9,449 nucleotides of DNA from an uncultured Clostridium sp. (GCA_946008205.1 CAMGAZ010000040.1:1-9449); one strand, 5' to 3'. Shown: positions 1-5,802, counted from the first letter of the stretch. The notes: generated by a model from the letters alone, not told the origin. Made by a program: numbers and translations.

Positions 1-5
1 AAGCA

Positions 6-557
6 ATGTTCTACGCTATGAAGACACTGTCTGCTAACGAATTCAAAACATGGTGTTATTTTTCTTCTTTAAATTCTCAATTTTCTCAAATTTTAAGTAC
101 AAAAGATATTCTTGATAAATGCAATTTTTCTGATAAGACATACAGAACTGCTCTTAAAGGGCTTACCAACAAAGGTTTTCTCATTTTAGATGAAACAACT
201 AAAACTTTTACTTTTTATGAAAATCCTAATTCTTTAGAAGATATTTCTAATATTTCTAAAGATAATTTTTATTTATATAAATATGTATCTAATGATACTA
301 TTGTTTATATTGGACAGACAAGTTCTTTAAAAAGAAGAGTTCAACAACATACTCAAGATAAGTTATATAATTTTAAAGGTGAGATATATTATACAAATTG
401 TGGCTCTAAAAAAGAATTAGCCTTATTAGAAGCTATTCTTATTAATAAATATAAACCAGAGTTTAATATAATGCATAAGAATAGAGAAGATTTAAATTAT
501 GATTTAATCAAAGATAATCTTAATTTAGATTGGATTTTATATAAAACTATTGAATAA
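6..557 (+). CDS. GIY-YIG nuclease with N-terminal winged-helix-like region (5' end possibly outside window)
   Basis: The C-terminal half (about residues 87-155) is a GIY-YIG nuclease domain. The GIY strand is degenerate (YLYKY, 89-93), then come YIGQT (101-105), Arg110/Arg111, Glu142 and Asn154 in the family pattern E-A-I-L-I-N-K-Y-K-P-E-F-N. These are the expected catalytic Tyr, Arg and Glu and the structural Asn. Residues 6-72 look like a winged-helix DNA-binding region with a recognition-helix-like stretch (SDKTYRTALKGL) and a beta wing, as in phage replication or regulatory proteins. The fusion suggests a site-directed nuclease, probably a free-standing homing endonuclease. The reading frame is open to base 3 and no ribosome binding site is visible, so the true start may lie upstream; ATG at 18 is another candidate. 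The first 60 bases are clearly less AT-rich than the remainder, which is among the most AT-rich DNA here. It lies 23 bp upstream of the amidase. Nuclease fold confident, biological role inferred. Confidence 0.75.
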   Translation: MFYAMKTLSANEFKTWCYFSSLNSQFSQILSTKDILDKCNFSDKTYRTALKGLTNKGFLILDETTKTFTFYENPNSLEDISNISKDNFYLYKYVSNDTIVYIGQTSSLKRRVQQHTQDKLYNFKGEIYYTNCGSKKELALLEAILINKYKPEFNIMHKNREDLNYDLIKDNLNLDWILYKTIE

Positions 558-562
558 ACAAC

Positions 563-570
563 AAAGGAGG
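563..570 (+). promoter_or_regulatory. Strong ribosome binding site deciding a TTG start (amidase)
   Basis: AAAGGAGG sits 10 bases before TTG at 581. No ATG or GTG lies nearby in the same frame, and the residues following TTG lead directly into the amidase domain. The site therefore fixes the TTG start. Confidence 0.8.
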
Positions 571-580
571 TTAATATAAT

Positions 581-1363
581 TTGAGTTATACTATAAACAG
601 CTCAATCCGCGCGAGGTACTACAACCAAACCCCTCGCTCTACATCGAGTATCAAGTACATAGTCCTTCACTACACCGCGAATAGCGGTCTGAAGGCCACG
701 GCCAAGGGTAACGCAAATTACTTTCATAACGCTGATCGCAAGGCTAGCGCGCATTATGTTTGCGATGAAGGGAATGTAATCTATCAATGTGTACCCGATA
801 CTCATGCCGCGTATGCAGTAGGTGACAAACAAAAGTACACTAATGGTGGCGCGCAACTTAAAGGAAAATGTACAAACAGCAATTCAATATCAATAGAAAT
901 GGTTAGTCATACTGATTCAAAAGGTAATTATTATATACCAGAAGCAACTATTAATCATGCTGTTGAATTAACGCGCGCACTTATGTCAAAGTATCATATA
1001 CCTAGCTCTAATGTAACAAGACATTGGTCCGTGACCGGGAAGCTATGTCCAGCACCAATGTGCCATACATCAGAGGGTAATGCTAGATGGGAAAATTTTA
1101 TGAATAGAGTAAAGGGCGTAAACCAAGCGCCGCAAAAGGAGGAAGAAGAAGTGACACAAGAACAATTTAATGCAATGATGAAGGAATATAGAAAAACTCT
1201 TCAAGACAATGACTGTAATGCTTATTCGGCAGAGGCGCGCGAGTGGGCTATCAAGAATGGTATTGTCACGGGTTCGGGTAAGGACGCGAAGGGAGCTCCA
1301 AACTACATGTGGGGAGATCAACTCTCCAGAGAGCAAGCGGTTACGATCTTTTACCGTTTCTGA
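581..1363 (+). CDS. N-acetylmuramoyl-L-alanine amidase (phage endolysin) with C-terminal SLH-like module
   Basis: This is a zinc amidase of the Amidase_2/PGRP family, which cuts the bond between N-acetylmuramate and the L-alanine of the peptide stem. The catalytic domain covers about residues 20-175. Zinc ligands are visible as His30 (in IVLHYTA), His148 (RHWSVTGK) and Cys156 (LCP); Tyr59 and Glu106 are plausible catalytic partners. An acidic linker (about 182-192) leads to a helical stretch and one SLH-like module (about 213-260, ending SREQAVTIFYRF), a likely wall-binding element common in clostridial lysins. No signal peptide is seen, so export would need a holin, and a two-span membrane protein follows directly. 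The start is TTG with a strong ribosome binding site. The frame ends at TGA 1361-1363, but a short in-frame extension to 1384 is suspicious and is listed separately. Codon use is patchy: GC-rich at 600-740, AT-rich at 880-960. Confidence 0.93.
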   Translation: MSYTINSSIRARYYNQTPRSTSSIKYIVLHYTANSGLKATAKGNANYFHNADRKASAHYVCDEGNVIYQCVPDTHAAYAVGDKQKYTNGGAQLKGKCTNSNSISIEMVSHTDSKGNYYIPEATINHAVELTRALMSKYHIPSSNVTRHWSVTGKLCPAPMCHTSEGNARWENFMNRVKGVNQAPQKEEEEVTQEQFNAMMKEYRKTLQDNDCNAYSAEAREWAIKNGIVTGSGKDAKGAPNYMWGDQLSREQAVTIFYRF

Positions 1364-1386
1364 AAACTCATGGGTAAAGCATAATG
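1361..1386 (+). other. Possible TGA readthrough or nonsense site, with TAATG junction to next gene
   Basis: After the amidase stop TGA (1361-1363) the same frame continues as Lys-Leu-Met-Gly-Lys-Ala and then TAA (1382-1384). That TAA overlaps the ATG of the next gene as TAATG. SLH modules usually run on for some residues after the Tyr-Arg-Phe/Tyr position, so the extension looks like the natural end of the domain. The next gene has no clear ribosome binding site, which fits translational coupling to the downstream TAA. Either the TGA is read through, or it arose recently by point mutation. Confidence 0.4.
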
Positions 1387-1752
1387 AGCAAAAGATCTAA
1401 GCATAAGATACGTCGAGCTATAACCGCGCCTTTTAGACATTTAAAAAAGTTAGGTTTTACTAACCGTCTTGCGCTTTATCTTACACTTTTTCTCGCGCTT
1501 GGACTATCCGGAGGATATCGACTCGCGGTTTTAAGTATACAAATGGATTACGTAGGTTCTTTAATTTGCTGGACCGCAATCTTTTCCCCATTAGGTATAG
1601 GGGTTTCAGTCGTACTCGCGCGCGTCGTGGATAAGAATAGAGATGAAAATACTTCATCTGATGGAGATGGAATTAAGTATGCTCAAGCTAAGGCTATGGA
1701 CTTTACTTTAGAAGATAGTGGTTATATAGATGATACAAACCCACCGATTTAA
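1384..1752 (+). CDS. Small phage membrane protein, candidate holin
   Basis: A 122-residue protein with a strongly basic N-terminus (about residues 1-27, rich in Lys, Arg and His), two hydrophobic segments (about 28-50, starting RLALYLTLFLALGL, and 56-80, starting YVGSLICWTAIF) and an acidic hydrophilic tail. Size, two spans and position directly after the endolysin fit a holin, which would let the leaderless amidase cross the membrane. I do not recognise a named holin family, so the role rests on context. Some phage membrane proteins of this kind have other functions. The start ATG overlaps a TAA in TAATG and lacks a good ribosome binding site, suggesting coupled translation from the amidase frame. 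A strong terminator follows 5 bases after the stop, so this is the last gene of the unit. Confidence 0.65.
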   Translation: MSKRSKHKIRRAITAPFRHLKKLGFTNRLALYLTLFLALGLSGGYRLAVLSIQMDYVGSLICWTAIFSPLGIGVSVVLARVVDKNRDENTSSDGDGIKYAQAKAMDFTLEDSGYIDDTNPPI

Positions 1753-1756
1753 GGAA

Positions 1757-1796
1757 AAAGAGGAAAATCTTTCAGTAGATTTTCCTCTTTTTTTTA
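1757..1796 (+). terminator. Rho-independent terminator after the lysis-type genes
   Basis: A perfect 14-bp stem (1757-1770 with 1777-1790), a six-base loop (TTCAGT) and a run of T to 1795. It ends the transcription unit before the RNase HI promoter. Confidence 0.92.
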
Positions 1797-1844
1797 TTAT
1801 TCTGACTTTTTTAAGAGGTTATGCGTATAAATTATCATTCTTAT

Positions 1845-1862
1845 AAAAAATTTGTTATAATA
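1845..1862 (+). promoter_or_regulatory. Extended -10 promoter for RNase HI
   Basis: TATAAT at 1856-1861 is preceded by TGT, giving the extended -10 form TGnTATAAT, within an A-run/T-run context. The best -35 match is weak (TTATCA, 1832-1837, 18-bp spacer). The same core recurs at 2427 and 9295, each time in a gap before a gene. Confidence 0.7.
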
Positions 1863-1911
1863 TTTATATAAGTTAATGAAGAAAGTAAAAGGAGTGAAAG
1901 AGGAAAATTAA

Positions 1912-2418
1912 ATGATTAAAATATATACAGACGGAAGCGCGGCGCCAAACCCCGGATCGGGAGGCGCTGCCGCAATAGCAAGAGATGAAGAAAAAGGAAT
2001 TGTTTGGTATTGGTTTGATTATGAAGAAAATACTACAAATAATAGAATGGAAATGAAAGCACTGATAGAAGCTTTGAAATGGGCGCGCAGTGAAAATTTA
2101 TTCGCGGTTCCGATTTATAGTGATTCAGCCTATGTCGTAAACCTTTATAGCGATTGGATGTTCAAATGGGCTAGAGCTGGCTGGACTCGAAGCAAGGGCG
2201 CCCGCGTTGAAAATTTAGATTTAGTTAAGGAACTTTACGACCTTTCATTCCTTTGCTCTTGCGAGGTACTCAAAATTAAAGGACATGACGGCGTTCTTGA
2301 TAACGAATTATGTGATGCTCTTGCCTCAAAAAACACTCAGAAACTTGAAAAATTGCTCAAATCTGAGGACATTTTTAAGTCGAATGAGATATTGGAAGAA
2401 TATTATAAAAACCTTTAA
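1912..2418 (+). CDS. rnhA: Ribonuclease HI
   Basis: This is an RNase H-fold enzyme that cuts the RNA strand of RNA-DNA hybrids, for example lagging-strand primers. All catalytic residues are visible: Asp7 in YTDGS, Glu47 in NRMEMKA, Asp71 in YSDSAYV, and Asp135 in the ELCDALA block, with the flexible-loop His125 in KGHDG. A Trp-rich basic stretch (about residues 82-95) corresponds to the substrate-handle region. At 168 residues it is slightly longer than the usual 150-155, because of a charged helical tail from about 140. It starts at ATG with AAGAGGA (1898-1904) seven bases upstream, and a second purine-rich site lies at 1888-1894. It has its own promoter and is followed by another one, so it may be a single-gene unit next to the replication operon. 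Confidence 0.95.
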   Translation: MIKIYTDGSAAPNPGSGGAAAIARDEEKGIVWYWFDYEENTTNNRMEMKALIEALKWARSENLFAVPIYSDSAYVVNLYSDWMFKWARAGWTRSKGARVENLDLVKELYDLSFLCSCEVLKIKGHDGVLDNELCDALASKNTQKLEKLLKSEDIFKSNEILEEYYKNL

Positions 2419-2420
2419 AA

Positions 2421-2432
2421 TTTTGTTATAAT
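2421..2432 (+). promoter_or_regulatory. Extended -10 promoter for the topoisomerase-ligase operon
   Basis: TTTTGTTATAAT, with TATAAT at 2427-2432, lies just after the RNase HI stop and 28 bases before the next ATG. It matches the promoter at 1856 almost exactly over the A/T-rich flank and the -10. No convincing -35 box is seen, which fits an extended -10 type. Confidence 0.7.
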
Positions 2433-2459
2433 ATATATATGAAATGAGAGGAGATAAAA

Positions 2460-2621
2460 ATGACGATTGAACAGGCAATTAAGACAGTTGAATCTATTAT
2501 AAATTCAAATAAGGAATTAATAGAAAGAGAAAAGGCAGATAATGATTTTGCTGTTTTCTTAAAGCAGCAGAATAGCGCGTTAGAAATTTTATTAGAATAT
2601 GTGAAAGGACAGTTGAACTAA
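2460..2621 (+). CDS. Small helical protein, 53 residues, unknown function
   Basis: The ATG at 2460 has GAGGAG (2448-2453) six bases upstream. The frame encodes 53 residues, starting MTIEQAIKTVESIINS, rich in Glu, Lys, Ile and Leu, with a pattern that predicts one long or two short amphipathic helices. There is no Cys, no signal peptide and no membrane segment. Its stop TAA (2619-2621) shares a base with the ATG of the next gene (TAATG), so the two are probably translationally coupled. It is the first gene after the promoter at 2421. The gene starting at 9333 has the same set-up (same promoter motif, MT start, short helical protein). I do not recognise a family. Confidence 0.65.
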   Translation: MTIEQAIKTVESIINSNKELIEREKADNDFAVFLKQQNSALEILLEYVKGQLN

Positions 2622-2851
2622 TGACGAAGGTAGTAATATTTAAAGATTTGCCAGAATATTTCATTCCGGGCGCATCAGATTGTTATGATGGTTGTCCTAT
2701 TGCAATGTACAGAGAACGATTAGATAGTTTAGATTGCAATTATTTTGATGATTTTAACGATAATCATAGATGTCCTTTTAAACAGGATTATGGCGAAGAA
2801 GTTAATAAATATATAGAAAAAATTATAGAAATAGTGGAGGAAAATAATTGA
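2621..2851 (+). CDS. Cys-containing small acidic protein, 76 residues, unknown function
   Basis: It starts at the ATG in TAATG, with AAAGGA (2604-2609) upstream, and ends at TGA 2849-2851, which overlaps the TTG start of the topoisomerase gene. Four Cys residues are spaced C21-x3-C25-x13-C39-x11-C51, with His49 nearby, which could bind a metal ion or form disulfides. A short Gly/Pro/Asp-rich start is followed by an Asp- and Asn-rich middle and an amphipathic C-terminal helix (about residues 57-76). The tight overlaps on both sides place it firmly in the replication operon, so a role with the topoisomerase or replication is possible but unproven. I do not recognise a family. Confidence 0.7.
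   Translation: MTKVVIFKDLPEYFIPGASDCYDGCPIAMYRERLDSLDCNYFDDFNDNHRCPFKQDYGEEVNKYIEKIIEIVEENN
2836..2850 (+). promoter_or_regulatory. Ribosome binding site and overlapping TTG start of the topoisomerase gene
   Basis: GGAGG (2836-2840) is seven bases before TTG (2848-2850). The TTG overlaps the preceding TGA as TTGA, a coupled start. The residues from this TTG match the N-terminal arm of GyrB/ParE, which supports it over any later ATG. Confidence 0.75.
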
Positions 2852-4349
2852 GTAATTATACGGCAAATACTATAAAAACCTTAGATTATTTTGAACACAT
2901 TAGACAGTATCCCGGTATGTATATAGGTAGTGTAGATATTCGAGGATTACATCACTGTGTAAAAGAAATAATTTCTAATAGTATAGACGAATGGCTTAAT
3001 GGTGCGGGCGATACTATTACTGTTTCTCTCTTGCCTAACAATGGTATTAAAATAGAAGACAATGGACGTGGAATTCCTCACGGAAAACATGAATCTGGGT
3101 GTAGTGTTCTTCAGGCGTGTTATGGAATCGCAAATACAGGCGGTAAGTTTGATAATGCAACTGGAAAGACTGGATATAATTCTTCTGGTGGAGAGCATGG
3201 CACTGGAGGCAAAGCTGTTAATGCTTTATCTACAAAGATGATAGTAACCACTGCACTTGAGGGCAAGAAAGAAATAGTAGAGTTTTCTAAAGGAGAATTT
3301 ATATCTTATAAAGAAGAAGATAGTTCTAAACATGGTGTTACAGTTACCTTTTATCCAGACGCAGATATTTTTGAAACAATAGAATTTGATGTTGATAAGC
3401 TTAGAGAAATGATTAGAGAATTTAGTTTTCTCTGTAAGGGTTTAACTTTTATTTTTAATACACTAGAGGGAACTGAAACTTATAAATCTGAAAAGGGTTT
3501 ATATGATTATTTACAGTATTTGAACAAAGATAAAACTTTTTTATGCAATCCATTTTATATTAATGCAAGAGATGGTAGTTATCAGATAGAAATAGCGTTA
3601 GGTTATAATAGTAATTATACTTCTTCTATCAAATTATATACAAATAATATACCACAGGAAAAGGGAACTCATTTAACCGGATTTAAAACAGCGTGGACAT
3701 TAGCAGTAAATAATTTTGCAAAAGAAAAGAAATGGCTTAAAGATGGTGAAAAGTTAAGTGGCGCTGACCTTGAAGAAGGTATGTTATTAATTCTAAATTT
3801 TAAGATGATAGATCCTATCTTTAAAGGTCAGAATAAAGAAGAACTTAGTTCTTCTGAAGGCAGAACTTATGTTCAGAAATTAACTACTGAAACCTTAAAA
3901 GAATTATTACCATATCAAGAAAAAGATATTAAAGTAATAGTTGATAAGGCGCTCGCAGCAAGAAAAGCGCGCGAAGCAGCAAAAAAAGCACGAGATGCAG
4001 CACGTGCGATTGATAAAAAGAAAAAGGAAAAGGTTCTTAAATTTGACTCGAAGCTGGCTGATTGTTATTCCAAGGATAGAAAAAAGTGTGAGATTTATAT
4101 TGTAGAAGGTGACTCTGCATCTGGGAACATTAAGTTAGCTCGTGATAATGAGTTTCAGGCTGTCCTTCCGGTACGAGGTAAAATCCTTAATACTAGAAAG
4201 GCAACTTTAGAGCAGATTCAGAAGAATGCAGAAATCATGACTATGATTGAAGCGTTTGGTTTAACTATAGATGCCAAGACTATGAAGGTAACATTCTGTC
4301 CGGAAGATCTTAGGTACGGGAAGATAATTATCATGAGCGATGCAGACGT
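2848..4349 (+). CDS. gyrB: Type II DNA topoisomerase ATPase/toprim subunit (GyrB/ParE family), exon 1
   Basis: Exon 1 encodes residues 1-500 and two bases of codon 501. The GHKL ATPase domain shows the N-box EIISNSIDEW (Glu40, Asn44, Asp47), IEDNGRGIP with Asp71, and the lid GGEHGTGG (114-121). The transducer region carries the Q-N-K loop (Gln328, Lys330, matching the family's QTK). A basic Ala/Arg/Lys helix (about 370-396) precedes the toprim domain, whose EGDSASG has the catalytic Glu420. The exon ends inside the metal-binding Asp498-Ala-Asp500-Val motif. Unspliced, the frame would read 10 foreign codons and stop at TAA 4381-4383. Joined to 5403-5802 the protein is 633 residues, normal for Gram-positive GyrB or ParE. 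It supplies ATP-driven strand passage with the subunit encoded at 5803. Gyrase versus topoisomerase IV is not settled; the symbol is provisional. Confidence 0.93.
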
Positions 4350-4363
4350 CAACGTATCGGCGT
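4346..4363 (+). other. Intron 5' splice site: P1 helix and P10 guide
   Basis: Exon bases ACGT (4346-4349) pair with GCGT (4360-4363), with the diagnostic U-G wobble between T4349 and G4360 at the splice point; C4350-G4359 can extend the helix. The bases directly before that strand, TATCG (4355-4359), pair with the first exon 2 bases CGATG (5403-5407) as P10. This contiguous P1/P10 guide is the classic group I layout and fixes both splice points. Confidence 0.85.
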
Positions 4364-4482
4364 ATGAAAGACTTTGCGCTTAATCAAAGCGGGTATATAT
4401 ACATTTAAAAAACATAGTATATATGCTAACGGGGAATCCTAAACATATTAATTGCATGGAAATCCCGTGGGAAATAAACATT

Positions 4483-4518
4483 TATCCATTTCTTATTAAA
4501 ATAGAATAAGAAAGGATA
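4483..4518 (+). promoter_or_regulatory. Hairpin covering the homing endonuclease ribosome binding site
   Basis: TATCC-A-TTTCTTATT (4483-4497) pairs with AATAAGAAAGGATA (4505-4518): 14 bp with one bulged A and a seven-base loop. The right arm contains AAGGA (4512-4516), the ribosome binding site eight bases before ATG 4525. The left arm overlaps the P6a strand (4475-4491), so the two structures exclude each other and could switch between splicing and endonuclease translation. Confidence 0.6.
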
Positions 4519-4524
4519 TAGAAT

Positions 4525-5237
4525 ATGATAGGCATTTACAAAATAACAGAAAAAGAAATCCAAATATGTTTTATATTGGACAATCAAATGATATAAAACG
4601 GAGATTTAAAGAACATATTTATAAAACCTATGAACAGTCAGGAATTCCATTTGATGGCTATATTACTGAAAAAGGAAAAGATGCTTTTACTTATGAAGTA
4701 TTAGAAGAGTGTCCAATAGAAAAATTAAATGAAAGAGAATATTATTGGATACAAAAATTAAATGCGACTGAATCTGGTAATAAATTTGAAGGTGGTTTAA
4801 CCGATCTGGTTGGAGAACATAATCCCAGGGCTAAACTTACTGAAAAAGATGTTATAGATATTAGGACTGCTTATAATAATCATCAGAAGCAAAAAGAAGT
4901 TTATGAAAAATATAAAGATATTATTTCTTTTGGGTATTTTCAAAATATTTGGCAAGGACGTTCTTGGGGACATATTATGCCAGAGGTTTATACAGAAGAA
5001 AATAAAAAGTATTATATTTATCAAAATAGTTTAGGTGGAAAAGGTGCAAAAGCCAAGTTCTCTGATGAAGAAGTTATTTTAATTAGAAAAAGATATGTTC
5101 GAGAATCTGCTAAAGAAATTTATGAAGATTATAAAGATAGGGTAAAATATCCTACTTTTCAGCAGCTTTTATGGGGAAGAACTTATTCACACCTTCCAAT
5201 ATATAAGAAAAAAGAATGTAAATGGATAAATGTTTAA
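4525..5237 (+). CDS. Intron-encoded GIY-YIG homing endonuclease, with a -1 frameshift
   Basis: ATG 4525 has a good ribosome binding site (AAGGA 4512-4516) and opens MIGIYKIT, a textbook GIY strand, but this frame stops at 4594-4596. The YIG half (MFYIGQSNDIKRRF) lies in the -1 frame from 4566 to 5237. Reading A-AAA-G at 4551-4555 with a one-base slip, or restoring one A in that five-A run, gives a seamless protein of about 237 residues. The nuclease domain has Tyr in YIGQS, Arg in IKRRF and the LNEREYYWIQKLN block with the catalytic Glu. The C-terminal part holds two copies of a DNA-binding-like module (4830-5010 and 5052-5222). Such enzymes cut intron-less alleles and spread the intron. It is very AT-rich. 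It could be a decaying gene, a programmed frameshift or a sequencing error; ATG 4566 alone would lack the GIY strand and has no good ribosome binding site. Confidence 0.85.
4830..5222 (+). repeat. Tandem duplicated DNA-binding-like module in the homing endonuclease
   Basis: At protein level, AKLTEKDVIDIR...EVYEKYKD...F..IWQGRSWGHIMP (from 4830) matches AKFSDEEVILIR...EIYEDYKD...FQQLLWGRTYSHLP (from 5052). Each unit is about 55-60 residues, with two helices and a Trp-Gly-Arg signature, resembling helix-turn-helix modules of homing endonucleases. Little similarity remains at DNA level. Confidence 0.65.
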
Positions 5238-5246
5238 ACCTGTATC

Positions 5247-5402
5247 GACTATTCCCTAAGCCTTCTGGGCAGGGAAGTAGGGCTATTATTGATACATAGC
5301 TAGGTTTTAGGAAACGAAGCCTATGAAAACCGAAATGGTCTCCTTTCTTAATATTAAGAAAGTAAAAGATAGTCAACACTTATAGAAATATAAGGTTATG
5401 TG
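5247..5402 (+). other. Group I intron catalytic core, 3' part (P7, P8-like, P9, terminal G)
   Basis: P7 is GACTAT (5247-5252) with ATAGTC (5369-5374). Between them lie a 20-base perfect palindrome (5343-5362), a likely P8, and the pair TTCCC/GGGAA. P9 is CTTATA-GAAA-TATAAG (5379-5394), a six-bp stem with a GAAA tetraloop. The intron ends at G5402. A further repeat, TGTATC 5241-5246 with GATACA 5291-5296, is unassigned. Confidence 0.75.
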
Positions 5403-5802
5403 CGATGGAAGTCACATAAAGAACCTCTTTTACACTTTTATCTGGACCTTCTGTCCGGAACTTATATCTAAAGGTTATGTTTATGCGGGCGTCCCACCTC
5501 TTTATAAGATTACTATCGGTAAAGAATATAAGTATCTAAAGAATGATGCAGAATTAGAAGAATTCCGAAAGGCTAACCCTAAGGGAAAGTATCTAGTGAA
5601 CCGACTCAAGGGCTTGGGCGAAATGTCGGTAGACGAGACCGAAGAGACTTTAACAGATCCCGCGAATAGAATAATAAAGCAGATAATTGTAGAAGATATA
5701 GAAGGTACAAATAAACTTTTTGATGATTTAATGGGAACAAGTTCAATTCCAAGAAAAGAATATATTAAGAATCATTCAGAAGAAGCGGAAGGTGATATAT
5801 AA
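5403..5802 (+). CDS. gyrB: Type II DNA topoisomerase ATPase/toprim subunit (GyrB/ParE family), exon 2
   Basis: Exon 2 completes codon 501 (GT + C) and continues DGSHIKNLFYTF, the second half of the toprim metal site and its following helix. NRLKGLGEMSVDE matches the family's conserved KGLGEM block, followed by TLTDPANR and a C-terminal stretch that docks onto the partner subunit. The part of this frame before 5403 (ATG 5398, Cys) is intron sequence and not an independent start: no ribosome binding site precedes it, and a protein beginning there would lack the ATPase and half of the toprim. The exon ends at TAA 5800-5802, directly followed by the GTG of the partner gene. The synonymous codons around the Gly-Leu-Gly-Glu-Met block are more GC-rich than in exon 1. 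Confidence 0.92.

Larger units (their letters stand above)
4475..5236 (+). repeat. 17-bp inverted repeat (intron P6a) enclosing the homing endonuclease gene
   Basis: Bases 4475-4491 are perfectly complementary to 5220-5236. The left arm lies before the endonuclease gene; the right arm is its final codons (Lys-Trp-Ile-Asn-Val-stop). GG 4470-4471 with CC 5239-5240 can close a short P6 beyond a small internal loop. This places the gene in the P6 loop. Confidence 0.8.
4350..5402 (+). ncRNA. Group I self-splicing intron in the toprim codons of the topoisomerase gene
   Basis: The 1053-nt insert splits Asp-Ala-Asp-Val from Asp-Gly-Ser-His in the family's most conserved toprim motif, and its removal restores the frame exactly (GAC GT + C GAT GGA). 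It begins after a U and ends in G (5402), as group I introns do. Visible helices: P1 and P10; small hairpins at 4372-4391; a 10-bp hairpin (4393-4402 with 4417-4426); P4-like ACGGG 4429-4433 with CCCGT 4464-4468; a 17-bp P6a (4475-4491 with 5220-5236) enclosing a GIY-YIG gene; P7 GACTAT 5247-5252 with ATAGTC 5369-5374; a 20-base palindrome at 5343-5362 in P8 position; and P9 (5379-5384 with 5389-5394) capped by GAAA. P3 could not be assigned with confidence. TTCCC/GGGAA (5252-5256, 5272-5276) suggests the P7.1-type insertions of subgroup IA; the subgroup is inference. An intein is excluded by stops in the connecting frame. Confidence 0.9.

Noticed and set aside
602..1336. Reverse-strand open frames over the amidase, and similar ones at 2947-3198, 4797-5024, 5152-5379, 5772-5996, 6999-7274, 7545-7826 and 8209-8397
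   Set aside because: They lie antisense to well-supported genes, have no ribosome binding sites or recognisable domains, and look like shadows of forward codon bias.
1209..1400. Forward 63-residue frame overlapping the amidase end
   Set aside because: It is an out-of-frame shadow of the SLH-like region, rich in Arg and Ser, without a ribosome binding site.
1893..1910. A tiny frame GTG-Lys-Glu-Glu-Asn before RNase HI
   Set aside because: It is purine-rich spacer that overlaps the ribosome binding sites, with no spacing suitable for its own initiation.
1361..2851. Genome-wide use of TGA as Trp (alternative code)
   Set aside because: All Trp codons in the long conserved genes are TGG, the topoisomerase and ligase frames contain no in-frame TGA, and TGA properly ends the gene at 2621. 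Only the amidase site is suspicious.
4350..4383. A natural truncated GyrB ending at TAA 4381-4383
   Set aside because: The last ten residues are read from the intron and match nothing in the family. The protein would lack the rest of the toprim domain.
4350..5402. An intein rather than an intron
   Set aside because: The frame is closed by TAA at 4381, the endonuclease is in other frames, and no intein splice-junction residues are present.
4350..5402. A translational bypass gap like that in T4 gene 60
   Set aside because: The gap is about 1 kb, has complete group I helices and lacks matching take-off and landing codons.
5398..5802. A separate 134-residue gene starting at ATG 5398
   Set aside because: There is no ribosome binding site, and the product would be only the end of the toprim subunit. 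The ATG and next bases are intron sequence; splicing at 4349/5403 restores the full family motif.
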